This document shows, one piece after another, positions 17,094 to 25,058 of a stretch of DNA of 44,860 bases. The notes below the pieces were generated by a model, which had not been told where the DNA came from, did not search any database, and was given only the letters and a program-made list of their open reading frames with translations. Both the position numbers and the translations under genes were made by a program. Source of the DNA: Zoogloea sp. Its GTDB lineage: Bacteria > Pseudomonadota > Gammaproteobacteria > Burkholderiales > Rhodocyclaceae. Location of the stretch: NCBI RefSeq assembly GCF_017302315.1, contig NZ_JAFLDT010000027.1, positions 1 to 44,860 of the forward strand, given 5' to 3'. How positions within the stretch are numbered: position 1 is the stretch's first letter; every line of letters starts with the position of its first letter.

Positions 17094-17117
17094 GGTGTCT
17101 CTCCTTGGGTGTACGGG

Positions 17118-17390
17118 TCAGGCTTCCCAGCTCAGGGTGAATTCGTCGTCGCTCTCGTCCAGGTGGCCGGAGATGGTGATCAGGTGTAGCTGCAACTCCT
17201 GCAGATCGAAGTCACGACCCATCTTCTCCTCGACGGTGGCGCGCTTGATGACCAGGCGGCCGGGCACGTCCACCTTGACCATGGCGGGCTGATCCACCAC
17301 CACGGCGTCGGGGTTGTCATCGACGATGGCCTCGACGATGCAGCGGGTCTCTTCGTTCTTCTGGAAGGCAATGAAGGCGTTGGATGTCAT
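17118..17390 (-). CDS. dmpM: Phenol hydroxylase regulatory (effector) protein P2
   Basis: This 90-aa cofactor-free effector protein binds the hydroxylase and couples electron transfer to oxygen activation. The start MTSNAFIAFQKNEETRCIVE and the following VDDNPDAVVVDQPAMVKVD are typical of the MmoB/DmpM family, as is the length. The open frame continues upstream, but that part is the shadow of dmpL. It starts 11 bases after the dmpL stop and lies 24 bases before dmpN. Confidence 0.95.
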   Translation of the reverse strand: MTSNAFIAFQKNEETRCIVEAIVDDNPDAVVVDQPAMVKVDVPGRLVIKRATVEEKMGRDFDLQELQLHLITISGHLDESDDEFTLSWEA

Positions 17391-17401
17391 GACAGCGGCT
17401 T

Positions 17402-18394
17402 TCAGACGGGGATACCGGCCTTGGCGGCGCGGGCATTGAGTTGCTGGACGACCTCGTCCAGGACGGCGGCGCCGTCGGTACCGAAGGCCAGCTCGGCCAC
17501 CGGCGTGAGCACCTCGACGGAGCGCTGGCGGGCCGCGGCGATCCACTCGCCGAGCAGCGCCTTGTTGGCCGGGTTGTCGGCGGCGGCGGCCTTCAGCACC
17601 GCATCCACCCACTTCACGTTCTCGGTGAACCACTCGCGCTGGAAGCGGGTGAGCATGCTCAGCACCGGGCCGTGGGCTGCGTTGAGGCGGTCGGTGAGCT
17701 TGTCGTAGATCAGTGGAAAGAGCAGGCCCTCGAGGGCGAAGTTCTGGGTGACAAAGAGCTCAAACCAGTCGTCCATCACCATCATGTCTTCCACGTAGTG
17801 GCGCAGCCCCTGCCACACGGGGGCCTCGAGCCAGTCCTGCTTGGCCTCGGCGAGGGCGTCGATCTCGTCGAAGGCAATGCCCAGGCGGGTGATGAACTGG
17901 GCGATGCCGAGCTGATCCATGCAGGCGTAGGCAGCCGCCTGGGAGATGGCGATGCCGTAGCCGTAGGCGGCCACTGCAGAGTTGTTGATGTTGGAGGCCC
18001 AGGCCACGTGGCGCAGGGGCAGCAGCACCTCGTTGATGACCTTCTTGCCGGCGGCAGGGTAGCCCGTGGCCAGGCCCAGCTCGTCGGCCAGGTCGAAGTC
18101 GGCGGTGGCGGTTTCCTGCATGCGGCCCCGGGCCAGGGTCCAGGCGCCGTAGTAGAACTGGCGCGGATCCTTCAGCGCATACCAGTCCTTCATGGTGATG
18201 CGGGTACGGGCCGGATCAAAGATGTCGTGGGACGGATCCCAGGTGGGGCGATAGTGGTAGTTCTCCACCGGCTGCAGGTCCATCGTGCCTTCCATGTAGC
18301 GGGAGGCCGGCTTGTCCGCCCCCATCCGCCGGGCGAGGTGGCCGAAGGTCTGCCGCAGGGGCTCGATGGTGATGGTGCGAAGATCCATGCTCAT
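17402..18394 (-). CDS. dmpL: Phenol hydroxylase beta subunit P1
   Basis: This 330-aa structural beta subunit of the oxygenase has the ferritin-like fold of the alpha chain without iron ligands. Family sequence includes YHYRPTWDPSHDIFDPARTRI, WYALKDPRQFYYGAWTLARGRMQE and the later NFALEGLLFPLIYDKL. AGGAG about seven bases before the ATG at 18394 supports that start (MSMDLRTITIEPL); a second ATG two codons later is also possible. It lies 49 bases after dmpK. Confidence 0.95.
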   Translation of the reverse strand: MSMDLRTITIEPLRQTFGHLARRMGADKPASRYMEGTMDLQPVENYHYRPTWDPSHDIFDPARTRITMKDWYALKDPRQFYYGAWTLARGRMQETATADFDLADELGLATGYPAAGKKVINEVLLPLRHVAWASNINNSAVAAYGYGIAISQAAAYACMDQLGIAQFITRLGIAFDEIDALAEAKQDWLEAPVWQGLRHYVEDMMVMDDWFELFVTQNFALEGLLFPLIYDKLTDRLNAAHGPVLSMLTRFQREWFTENVKWVDAVLKAAAADNPANKALLGEWIAAARQRSVEVLTPVAELAFGTDGAAVLDEVVQQLNARAAKAGIPV

Positions 18395-18443
18395 TATGTT
18401 CTCCTCTTCCTCGGGTGTCGGTTGCGCGGAGCCTGCGGCGGGC

Positions 18444-18692
18444 TCAGCGGAAGCGCTGGTGGGTGGCGTCGTGGAGGTTCCAGGCAAAGTCGCCCTCGGG
18501 GCGGGCGGATGCCGCCTCCAGCAGGGTCACCCGGTTGTCGGCGCAGAAGGCGGCAAAGGCGGCGCGGGGCATGACCAGCTCCACCGCCAGCTCGGGCTCG
18601 CCCACCGAAAACTCGAACTCGACCAGGCCGCCGTCACGCTCACCGGTTACCCGCACAAACTTGCGCGTCACATCGAATTGCTGGTCTTCCAT
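18444..18692 (-). CDS. dmpK: Phenol hydroxylase assembly protein P0
   Basis: This 82-aa protein is the first gene of the dmpKLMNOP operon. It matches the DmpK/PhhK family (FVRVTGERDGGLVEFEFSVGEPEL ... GDFAWNLHDATH). The known role is to help load iron into the oxygenase; it is not needed for turnover. AGGAGG seven bases before the ATG fixes the start. Its upstream region has no clear -24/-12 sigma-54 promoter, unlike the classical DmpR-controlled operons. Confidence 0.93.
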   Translation of the reverse strand: MEDQQFDVTRKFVRVTGERDGGLVEFEFSVGEPELAVELVMPRAAFAAFCADNRVTLLEAASARPEGDFAWNLHDATHQRFR

Positions 18693-18759
18693 AGCCCCGC
18701 CTCCTGGTTATGCGTCCGGCGGAAACACGGGCCGGCGTGGGAGGCATTACACCAAACAG

Positions 18760-18776
18760 TAACATGTTAGTGAATG
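18760..18776 (-). promoter_or_regulatory. Palindromic operator-like motif upstream of dmpK
   Basis: On the minus strand CATTCACTAACATGTTA lies about 70-85 bases before the dmpK start; its centre TAACATGTTA is a perfect ten-base palindrome. It falls in the spacer of a possible promoter (-35 TTCACT, 17 bases, -10 TGTAAT). The same core occurs upstream of the AraC gene at 13815-13830, suggesting one shared DNA-binding protein. Confidence 0.55.
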
Positions 18777-18826
18777 GACGATCAGCGCCTTGGCTTGTAC
18801 TTTTCAAAGCCCGGCTGATGAACGGA

Positions 18827-19771
18827 TCAGCGAATCTGATCCTGATGCTGGATGCGGAACTGGCTCGGCGCCATTCCCACCCGCCGGGTAAAGAAGCGCG
18901 AGAAGTAGGCCGGGTCGGCAAAACCTAGCTGATAGGACAGCTCCCCCACCGGTGTGGTGGAGAAACGCAGCAGGCGCCGCGCCTCCTGGAGCAGGCGGTC
19001 GTGCACCACCTCCTTGGACGGCAGGTTGGCCATGCGCCGGCATACGTCGTTGAGACGGGCTTCGGTGACGGCCAGCTTGCCGGCATAATCGGGCAGGGTC
19101 AGGTGGTCGCGGAAGTGGGCCTCCACCAGATCACAGAAGCTCAGGAAGATGCGCAGATCATCCCCCCGCTCACGCTTCAAGGGCATGACCTGGATGTTGG
19201 TGGCTAGCAGACGGTTGAGGCTGATGAAGAAACACAACCCCAGGGCCCGCACCGCTGCGGAACGCCCCTTCTCGCGCCCCCCGAACTCCTGTTGCAACAG
19301 CCCGGCTAGCTGCATCAGGCGCTCAACCTCGGGCTGAACCTCCGCCGCCACACCGCCTAGGGGCAGGAAGGCCGACTCCCGTAGCTGGGCATCCGGCCAC
19401 TGCCCCGGCAGGGATGCGTACCAGGCCCGCACCACCTCCTGGCGCACGGTGATCACGTGGCCGTCGGTATTCTCCTCGGAGTAGAAGGCGTGGGGGATGG
19501 CCGGCGGAGTGATGAAGACTAGCGGCGCCTCGGCAAAATAGGCCTGGTCATCGAGTTGCAGGCTGATGCTGCCGCGCACCAGCAGGTGAACCTGGTAAAA
19601 GCGCGAATGGCGGTGGGCCGGCGTGTTGCGGCCGAAGATCTCGGCCAGCCGGCCGAAGGTCTCGTAGTGTACGTCGCACTCCGGATCCCCTTCATAGATT
19701 CGGGTGATGTGGATATCGGGGATGGACTGGGGCCACTCCACGGAGCGGTCGGCAGGGTCGGCGGCGGACAT
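18827..19771 (-). CDS. HpaA/PobR-like AraC-family regulator
   Basis: This 314-aa protein has an N-terminal cupin-type sensing domain (HRHSRFYQVHLLVRGSISLQ ... FITPPAIPHAFYSEENTDG) and a C-terminal AraC helix-turn-helix pair (LAVTEARLNDVCRRM, then ELSYQLGFADPAYFSRFFTRRVGMAPSQFR). The layout and sequence match the HpaA/PobR group, activators that respond to hydroxylated aromatic acids such as 4-hydroxyphenylacetate or 4-hydroxybenzoate. It lies immediately upstream of dmpK on the same strand and is divergent from hpaR. It is therefore a candidate activator of dmp; the effector molecule is unknown. Confidence 0.9.
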   Translation of the reverse strand: MSAADPADRSVEWPQSIPDIHITRIYEGDPECDVHYETFGRLAEIFGRNTPAHRHSRFYQVHLLVRGSISLQLDDQAYFAEAPLVFITPPAIPHAFYSEENTDGHVITVRQEVVRAWYASLPGQWPDAQLRESAFLPLGGVAAEVQPEVERLMQLAGLLQQEFGGREKGRSAAVRALGLCFFISLNRLLATNIQVMPLKRERGDDLRIFLSFCDLVEAHFRDHLTLPDYAGKLAVTEARLNDVCRRMANLPSKEVVHDRLLQEARRLLRFSTTPVGELSYQLGFADPAYFSRFFTRRVGMAPSQFRIQHQDQIR

Positions 19772-19869
19772 GGCGCAAGAAGATCACTTCGATGTTAGGG
19801 AGTCAACAGGTATCATTGAAGCTTGGCCACGGGAGCCCCCGCCCCCCCATCACAGGAGCACGAGACCCC

Positions 19870-20406
19870 ATGCAGAGCAGGATTTCCTACCGCAACCTGC
19901 CCCAGCTTTTCCTGAAAGCCCGGGAAGAACTGATCTGCCACTTCCGCCCCATCCTCAACCACTTCGGGCTCACCGAGCAGCAGTGGCGCATCCTGCGCGT
20001 ACTGAGCGAACGGGAGCAGCTCGAGCCCTGGGAGATCTGCGACATCTGCCAGATCCTCAGTCCCAGCCTGGCGGGCGTGCTGGCCCGCATGGACGACCTG
20101 GGCGTAATCAGCCGCAGCCGGGTGCCCGAAGACCAGCGCCGGGTGATCGTCCGCCTGAGCCCCCGGGGCAGCGAGCTGGTGGAAGAGATCGCCCCGCTGA
20201 TCCAGGCCCAGTACCGCAAACTCGAAGAGGCCCTCGGGCGCGAGCTGATTGATGAGCTGTACTCCGTACTCGACAAGGTCATCACCGGCCCCCATGCGCC
20301 CGTGGAGCGCATCACTCTGCCCGCTCGCAGTCCGGCACCCGCGACGCCGACCGAGAAGCGCAAGCGCGTACCCCGCAGCGCCGCACGCACGGCTGCAAAA
20401 CAGTAG
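19870..20406 (+). CDS. hpaR: MarR-family repressor, HpaR type
   Basis: This 178-aa winged-helix regulator begins [20 protein letters not shown] and contains [14 protein letters not shown] and [18 protein letters not shown], close to the homoprotocatechuate-operon repressor HpaR. It carries a longer basic tail ([18 protein letters not shown]) than the enteric protein. The ATG at 19870 was preferred over an upstream ATG because the family begins here. It is divergent from the HpaA-like AraC gene across 98 bases. No hpaBC or homoprotocatechuate genes are nearby, so its target may be dmp, aau or itself. Confidence 0.85.
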   Translation: MQSRISYRNLPQLFLKAREELICHFRPILNHFGLTEQQWRILRVLSEREQLEPWEICDICQILSPSLAGVLARMDDLGVISRSRVPEDQRRVIVRLSPRGSELVEEIAPLIQAQYRKLEEALGRELIDELYSVLDKVITGPHAPVERITLPARSPAPATPTEKRKRVPRSAARTAAKQ

Positions 20407-20470
20407 GCTTACAATTGTGGTCCCGCCCTTTCCCGGGCATCCCCCTGACAACCGAATCCGGAGCAACCCA

Positions 20471-21652
20471 GTGCAATACGGCGATTACAACAGCGACGCC
20501 CTGATGACCATCACCAACCGGCCCGACCTCGTCTTCGTGCGCGGCGAAGGGAGCTGGTTGCATGACCACAACGGCAAGGCCTACCTGGACTTCATCCAGG
20601 GCTGGGCGGTCAATTGCCTGGGGCACTGCCCGCCCCAGATCCGCGACGCCCTGGTGGCCCAGGCCGGCACCCTGCTCAACCCCAGCCCGGCCTTCTACAA
20701 CGGCCCGATGATCGAGCTGGCCGGCATCCTCACCGCCAACTCCGTGTTCGACCGGGTGTTCTTCGCCAACACCGGCGCCGAAGCCAACGAGGGCGCCATC
20801 AAGCTGGCCCGCAAGTGGGGCCAGGTGCACAAGGGCGGCGCCTACGAGATCATCACCTTCGACCACAGCTTCCACGGCCGCACCCTGGCCACCATGTCGG
20901 CCTCCGGCAAGCCCGGCTGGGACACCCTGTTTGCCCCCCAGGTGCAGGGCTTCCCCAAGGCAGACCTGAACGACATCGAGTCGGTGAAGGCCCTGATCAA
21001 CGAACGCACCGTGGCCGTGATGCTGGAGCCCGTGCAGGGTGAAGGTGGCGTCATCCCCGCGGACCCGGCGTTCCTGCAGGCCCTGCGCACACTCACCCGC
21101 GAACGCGGCCTGCTGCTGATCGTCGACGAAGTGCAGTCCGGCATCGGCCGCACCGGCACCCTGTTTGCCCATACCCAGGCCGGCATCGAGCCCGACATCA
21201 TGACCCTGGGCAAGGGCATCGGCGGTGGCGTGCCCCTGGCCGCCCTCCTCGCCCGCGAGGAGATCTGCTGCTTCGTGCCCGGCGACCAGGGCGGCACCTA
21301 CAACGGCAACCCGCTGATGACTGCGGTGGGCGTGGCCGTGCTGCGCACCCTGCTGGCCGATGACTTCCTGGCCGGCGTGCGCGCCCGCGGTGAATACCTC
21401 TCCCGCCGCCTGCTGGAACTCTCCGCCCGCCACAGCCTGGGCGGCGAACGGGGCAGCGGCCTGCTGCGCGCCCTCATCCTCGACAGCGACCGTGGCCCGG
21501 CCCTGGTCAAGGCCGCGCTGGAACAAAACCCGGTCGGCCTGCTCCTCAACGCCCCTCGCCCCAACCTGCTGCGCTTCATGCCTGCGCTCAACGTGAGCGA
21601 GGGCGAGATCGACCAGATGGTGGAGATGCTGGACGCGCTGCTGGGGCAGTAA
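20471..21652 (+). CDS. argD: Class III aminotransferase, acetylornithine transaminase type
   Basis: This 393-aa PLP enzyme is of the ornithine/acetylornithine aminotransferase group. Motifs seen are [17 protein letters not shown] (cofactor phosphate site), [32 protein letters not shown] and the Schiff-base lysine in [10 protein letters not shown]. It starts with GTG at 20471 behind GGAG; longer upstream reading is hpaR 3' sequence in another frame. The opening [25 protein letters not shown] is common in betaproteobacterial ArgD. It normally makes N-acetylornithine for arginine synthesis, but class III enzymes can also use other omega-amines, so a role in amine catabolism cannot be excluded. 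Confidence 0.82.
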   Translation: MQYGDYNSDALMTITNRPDLVFVRGEGSWLHDHNGKAYLDFIQGWAVNCLGHCPPQIRDALVAQAGTLLNPSPAFYNGPMIELAGILTANSVFDRVFFANTGAEANEGAIKLARKWGQVHKGGAYEIITFDHSFHGRTLATMSASGKPGWDTLFAPQVQGFPKADLNDIESVKALINERTVAVMLEPVQGEGGVIPADPAFLQALRTLTRERGLLLIVDEVQSGIGRTGTLFAHTQAGIEPDIMTLGKGIGGGVPLAALLAREEICCFVPGDQGGTYNGNPLMTAVGVAVLRTLLADDFLAGVRARGEYLSRRLLELSARHSLGGERGSGLLRALILDSDRGPALVKAALEQNPVGLLLNAPRPNLLRFMPALNVSEGEIDQMVEMLDALLGQ

Positions 21653-21703
21653 GCCCCCCGGCGGGCGCCTCCCCGCGCCCGCCGACCGAGTGCGGAGGTC
21701 GCC

Positions 21704-21970
21704 ATGGATCGGAACACCTTCGAGAAGCGCCTTCGCGACGAAGGCTTCAGCCAGACCGTGATCGTCGAGCGGGAGGCCAATGGCCGGCTTGACCTGCACA
21801 CCCACCCCTTCGAGGCCCTGGCCCTGATCCTGGCCGGGGAGATCCGCATTGACGTGGATGGCGGGAGCCGGCTGTACCGGGTGGGGGATGTCTTTCACCT
21901 GGTGGCTGAGCAGCCCCACGCGGAGAGCTACGGGCCGGAGGGCGTGCGTTATCTTGTCGGGCGGCGCTGA
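21704..21970 (+). CDS. Small single-domain cupin protein
   Basis: This 88-aa protein is almost only one cupin barrel. GRLDLHTHPFEALALILAGEIRID is the first metal-binding motif (two His and a Glu) and GDVFHLVAEQPHAESYGPEG is the second with His. Such short cupins often act as enzymes or binding modules of unknown substrate. GGAGG five to six bases before the ATG supports the start. It follows the aminotransferase by 51 bases in the same direction and is probably co-transcribed. Confidence 0.85.
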   Translation: MDRNTFEKRLRDEGFSQTVIVEREANGRLDLHTHPFEALALILAGEIRIDVDGGSRLYRVGDVFHLVAEQPHAESYGPEGVRYLVGRR

Positions 21971-22000
21971 CGGGGCCGAAGCGGCAGACGGCGGCGCACA

Positions 22001-22312
22001 TCAGGCGCCTGCATGCCCCTGAACACCCAGCACCACAGGTAGATTACGGGCGCCATGCAGCACGCGCTCGATGCGTACCGCGCCATCGATGACGCGGAAG
22101 AAGATCACGTAGCTGCCCAAGGCTGCCATGCGCAGTCCGGGTGCCAGATCCTCCCTTCCGGGGTAACCCAGGGGAGCAGTGCCGATGCGCTGGCATTGCT
22201 CGACAAGTTTGCCAACAAAGCGCCGGGCATTGGGCCGGCTGTCCTTGTCGATGTAGTCCGCGATGTCCAGAAGGTCTTGCCGAGACTTCGGCGAGAAGAC
22301 GACTTCCAGCAT
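22001..22312 (-). CDS. Type II toxin, RelE/ParE family
   Basis: This 103-aa protein begins MLEVVFSPKSRQDLLDIADYI and contains YPGREDLAPGLRMAALGSYVIFF and VRIERVLHGARNLP, the standard RelE/ParE fold of a gyrase-type or ribosome-dependent toxin. ParE-like features (GRxDLxPGLR ... HGxRNLP) favour a gyrase poison. The ATG at 22312 overlaps the antitoxin stop by one base (TGATG), the usual toxin-antitoxin coupling; a TTG one codon earlier is less likely. Confidence 0.9.
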   Translation of the reverse strand: MLEVVFSPKSRQDLLDIADYIDKDSRPNARRFVGKLVEQCQRIGTAPLGYPGREDLAPGLRMAALGSYVIFFRVIDGAVRIERVLHGARNLPVVLGVQGHAGA

Positions 22313-22626
22313 CAAGTCGCGCGCTCGCGGCGAGTCTCGCCGGCAAGTTCGCCATTCGGCTCGGCGTAGCGCGCATTCAGTTCGGCAAGCAGATCGACTG
22401 CAGGAATGGCCGGACCGCTGTCGATGCCCTCCTGTATGGCGACACGGAGATCGGCGTTGAGGCGCTCCAGCATGGCTTCATAAACCTGGGGCGACAGCAG
22501 GTAAGCCGCGGGGCGGTTGTGGTTGAGTACGGCCACGGGTTCCAACCCGGCCTGCTCAAGCACCGCGGAAGGGCTGCGTTTGAGTTCGGTGATGCTGACC
22601 GAGCGTGATGCCAGAACCTGCTCCAT
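22312..22626 (-). CDS. Type II antitoxin, Phd/YefM (StbD-like) family
   Basis: This 104-aa protein begins MEQVLASRSVSITELKRSPSAVLEQ and continues with GLEPVAVLNHNRPAAYLLSPQVYEAMLERL, typical of Phd/YefM/StbD antitoxins that bind DNA by the N-terminal part and the toxin by the C-terminal part. AGGAGG seven bases before the ATG supports the start. It is the first gene of the pair. The AT-rich segment before it has GACCA-N18-TGGTC (22644-22671), a possible autoregulatory operator. Confidence 0.9.
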   Translation of the reverse strand: MEQVLASRSVSITELKRSPSAVLEQAGLEPVAVLNHNRPAAYLLSPQVYEAMLERLNADLRVAIQEGIDSGPAIPAVDLLAELNARYAEPNGELAGETRRERAT

Positions 22627-22705
22627 GGTGCGCCTCCTGATATGACCAAAATTAGATACTTTATTGTGGTCGATTAAAGATACAAAGACAAATACGGATC
22701 GCAGA

Positions 22706-22739
22706 AAAGCACAACGCCCCTTGCGGGGCGTTGTGCTTT
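22706..22739 (-). terminator. Strong hairpin terminator after tRNA-Ser
   Basis: A perfect 15-base stem (22706-22720 with 22725-22739) and a four-base loop, with A and T runs on both sides, lies five bases after the tRNA 3' end. It can stop transcription leaving the tRNA gene on the minus strand and works as an insulator upstream of the toxin-antitoxin operon. Confidence 0.92.
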
Positions 22740-22744
22740 GAATT

Positions 22745-22835
22745 TGGCGGAGAGGGCGGGATTCGAACCCGCGTCAGGGTATTACCCTGAACACGCTTTC
22801 CAGGCGTGCGACTTAAACCGCTCATCCACCTCTCC
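22745..22835 (-). tRNA. tRNA-Ser (anticodon GGA)
   Basis: The minus strand folds as a class II tRNA: acceptor stem GGAGAGG/CCUCUCC with discriminator G and an encoded CCA end, D arm with GAGCGGUUUAAGUCGC, and anticodon stem CACGC/GCGUG around CUGGAAA (anticodon GGA). A long variable arm (UCAGGGUAAUACCCUGA) and the T arm GCGGGUUCGAAUCCCGC complete the fold. The long variable arm and anticodon identify serine, reading UCC and UCU. Confidence 0.98.
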
Positions 22836-22872
22836 AAGTGGAGGCGGCACTATATATCAAGATTTTAAAAAG

Positions 22873-24927
22873 TCAAAGCCTGTTTTCGGTTTCGAGGGTT
22901 TTTCGGCCCTGATCGGGCATCCGGACGAAGTCCACGAGGGCTTGCACCTCCAGTGGGGGGGGTGGGGTGAGCAGGCTGACGATGGCGATGACGATGAAGC
23001 CCAGGGGTACGCCGAAGACGCCGCAGGAGATCGGGTGGATGTCGAACCAGGCGTCGCCCATGCTGCCGCCGAAGAAGGGGTGGGTGCGGACGATGTAGTA
23101 CAGGGTGATGCCGAGCCCCGCCAGCATCCCCGTCACGGCGCCCCATTTGTTGGCGCGCTTCCAGAAAATGCCCAGCACCAAGGCCGGGAAGAAGGCCGAG
23201 GCGGCGATGGAGAAGGCCAGCCCGACCATGAACAGGATGCTGTCCGGGCGCAGGGAGGCCACCCAGGCAGCCACCACCGCCACCACCAGCAGCTGGGACT
23301 TGGTGATCACCAGGCGACGCTGGGTGGAGGCCTGGGGATTGACCATCTTGTAGTAGAGGTCGTGGGAGAGGGCGTGGGAGATGGTCAGCAGCAGGCCGTC
23401 GGCGGTGGACAGCGCGGCCGCCAGCCCGCCGGCCGCCACCAGGCCCGACACCACGTAGGGCAGGCCGGCGATCTCGGGAATGATCAGCAGGATGGCGTCG
23501 CTGTTGATGGTGAGCTCGGCCAGCTGCAGGATGCCGTCGCCGTTGATGTCCTCGATCTTGACCAGCCCGACCTTGCCCCAGGATGCCACCCAGCCGGGCA
23601 GGCTGCCGATGTCGGTGCCGATGAGGTTGCTGTATACCTCCCACTTGGCGAACACCGCGTAGGCCGGCGCGGTGACGTAGAGCAGGAAGATGAAGAACAA
23701 CGACCAGAACACCGAGCGCCGCGCCTCGCGCACGCTGGGCGTGGTGTAGTAGCGCATCAGGATGTGGGGCAGCGCGGCGGTGCCCACCATCAGCACGAAG
23801 GTGAGGGCCAGGAAGTTGTTGCGGGCGCTGTCCTTGGCGGCCTGGTCGATACCGGGGTGGGCTTCGGCGTGGGGGGGCGGATTGACGGAGCGGGACAGGC
23901 TGTCCTGGCGGGCGCGCTCCCATTTGATCCGGGCTTCGTCAGGGGTGCGCGGCAGATCCCGCAGGGTGCGTTCGGCGGCGGCGATCTCCCGGGCGGGGGC
24001 GCCCTGGGTGCGCAGTTCGGTGACCCGCTCCACCTGCCCGATACGTTCGGCGGCGAGGGATTCGGGCAGGTCGGCGATCTTGCGGGCGTACTCGTCGGCC
24101 CGGTAGCGGTATTGCAGACGAACCTCGTTCTCCCGCGGCTCGGAGAACAGCTCCAGCTCCTTGACCCCCAGATCCCGCAGCACCTCGCCATACACCGCCT
24201 GGGGAACAGGAACGCCCGTGACCTTGTAGGAGAGGATGGCCACCGGCACCAGGTAGGCGATGATGAGGATGAGGTACTGGGCCACCTGGGTCCAGGTAAC
24301 GGCGCGCATGCCCCCGAGGAAGGAACACACCAGGATGCCCGCCAGGCCGACGAAGACGCCGATCTCGAACTCGATGCCGATGAAGCGACTGGTGATCAGG
24401 CCCACGCCGTAGATCTGGGCGACCACGTAGACAAAGCTGGCCAGCACGCCGGCGAACACGCCCACCACCCGGGCAAAGTGCCCCTCGTAGCGGGCGCCGA
24501 GGAAGTCGGGAATGGTGAACTGGCCGAACTTGCGCAGGAAGGGCGCCAGCAGCAGGGCCACCAGCACATAGCCGCCCGTCCACCCGGTGACGAAGGCCAG
24601 ACCGACGAAGCCGGAGTAGTAAAGCGTGCCGGCCAGGCCGATGAACGAGGCCGCGCTCATCCAGTCGGCGGCCGTGGCCATGCCGTTGAACAGGGCCGGT
24701 ACCCGCCTGCCGGCCACATAGTATTCGGAGACGTCGGAGGTACGGCTCATCACGCCAATGGCGGCGTAAATGGCGATGGTGGAGAACAGGAAGATCTGGC
24801 CGATCCAGCGCGGGCTCAAGCCCACCTGCTCCGCCACGGCGAGGAAGATCACCAGGCAGACGAAGCCTGCCGCATAGAAGGCGTAATAGCGCCCGAGGCG
24901 GCGGAACAGGGCGGGCGTCGACCTCAT
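22873..24927 (-). CDS. Sodium:solute symporter, VC_2705 family, with EF-hand-like loop
   Basis: This 684-aa member of the SSS family is close to acetate/carboxylate permeases. The usual SSS core is seen in SEYYVAGRRVPALFNGMATAADWMSAASFIGLAG, FTIPDFLGARYEG, GGMRAVTWTQVAQYL and AAGGLAAALSTADGLLLTISHALSHDL. A hydrophilic insert of about 120 residues (roughly 255-375) separates two membrane segments and is typical of the VC_2705 subfamily. Residues 460-471 (DINGDGILQLAE) form a textbook EF-hand calcium loop. It is preceded by a DUF4212 small subunit gene, the normal pairing. Substrate is probably a short carboxylate; this is inference from family and neighbours. Confidence 0.92.
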   Translation of the reverse strand: MRSTPALFRRLGRYYAFYAAGFVCLVIFLAVAEQVGLSPRWIGQIFLFSTIAIYAAIGVMSRTSDVSEYYVAGRRVPALFNGMATAADWMSAASFIGLAGTLYYSGFVGLAFVTGWTGGYVLVALLLAPFLRKFGQFTIPDFLGARYEGHFARVVGVFAGVLASFVYVVAQIYGVGLITSRFIGIEFEIGVFVGLAGILVCSFLGGMRAVTWTQVAQYLILIIAYLVPVAILSYKVTGVPVPQAVYGEVLRDLGVKELELFSEPRENEVRLQYRYRADEYARKIADLPESLAAERIGQVERVTELRTQGAPAREIAAAERTLRDLPRTPDEARIKWERARQDSLSRSVNPPPHAEAHPGIDQAAKDSARNNFLALTFVLMVGTAALPHILMRYYTTPSVREARRSVFWSLFFIFLLYVTAPAYAVFAKWEVYSNLIGTDIGSLPGWVASWGKVGLVKIEDINGDGILQLAELTINSDAILLIIPEIAGLPYVVSGLVAAGGLAAALSTADGLLLTISHALSHDLYYKMVNPQASTQRRLVITKSQLLVVAVVAAWVASLRPDSILFMVGLAFSIAASAFFPALVLGIFWKRANKWGAVTGMLAGLGITLYYIVRTHPFFGGSMGDAWFDIHPISCGVFGVPLGFIVIAIVSLLTPPPPLEVQALVDFVRMPDQGRKTLETENRL
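23515..23550 (-). other. EF-hand-like calcium-binding loop inside the symporter
   Basis: These 12 codons encode DINGDGILQLAE, with Asp1, Asn3, Asp5, Gln9 and Glu12 at the calcium-ligand positions and Gly6 at the turn. It sits in an extramembrane segment of the symporter. Confidence 0.75.
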
Positions 24928-25058
24928 GGGCGCTCAGGGCTTGAGCAGCAATCGCGGCGGGCGGTTGGCGTTCGCGCCGGTAAGCGCAAGCAGACAAAGC
25001 GTGCGGTGAGCATCGCCGGGGTGAAATCAGGCCGCACAGTGGAATTATTCACAAGCGC

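Noticed and set aside
18693-18826. Sigma-54 promoter before dmpK
   Set aside because: I looked for GG-N10-GC as expected for DmpR control and found no acceptable match; a weak sigma-70-like promoter fits better.
20312-21919. 535-codon minus-strand frame opposite the aminotransferase
   Set aside because: No recognisable motif, and the plus-strand PLP enzyme has all catalytic residues.
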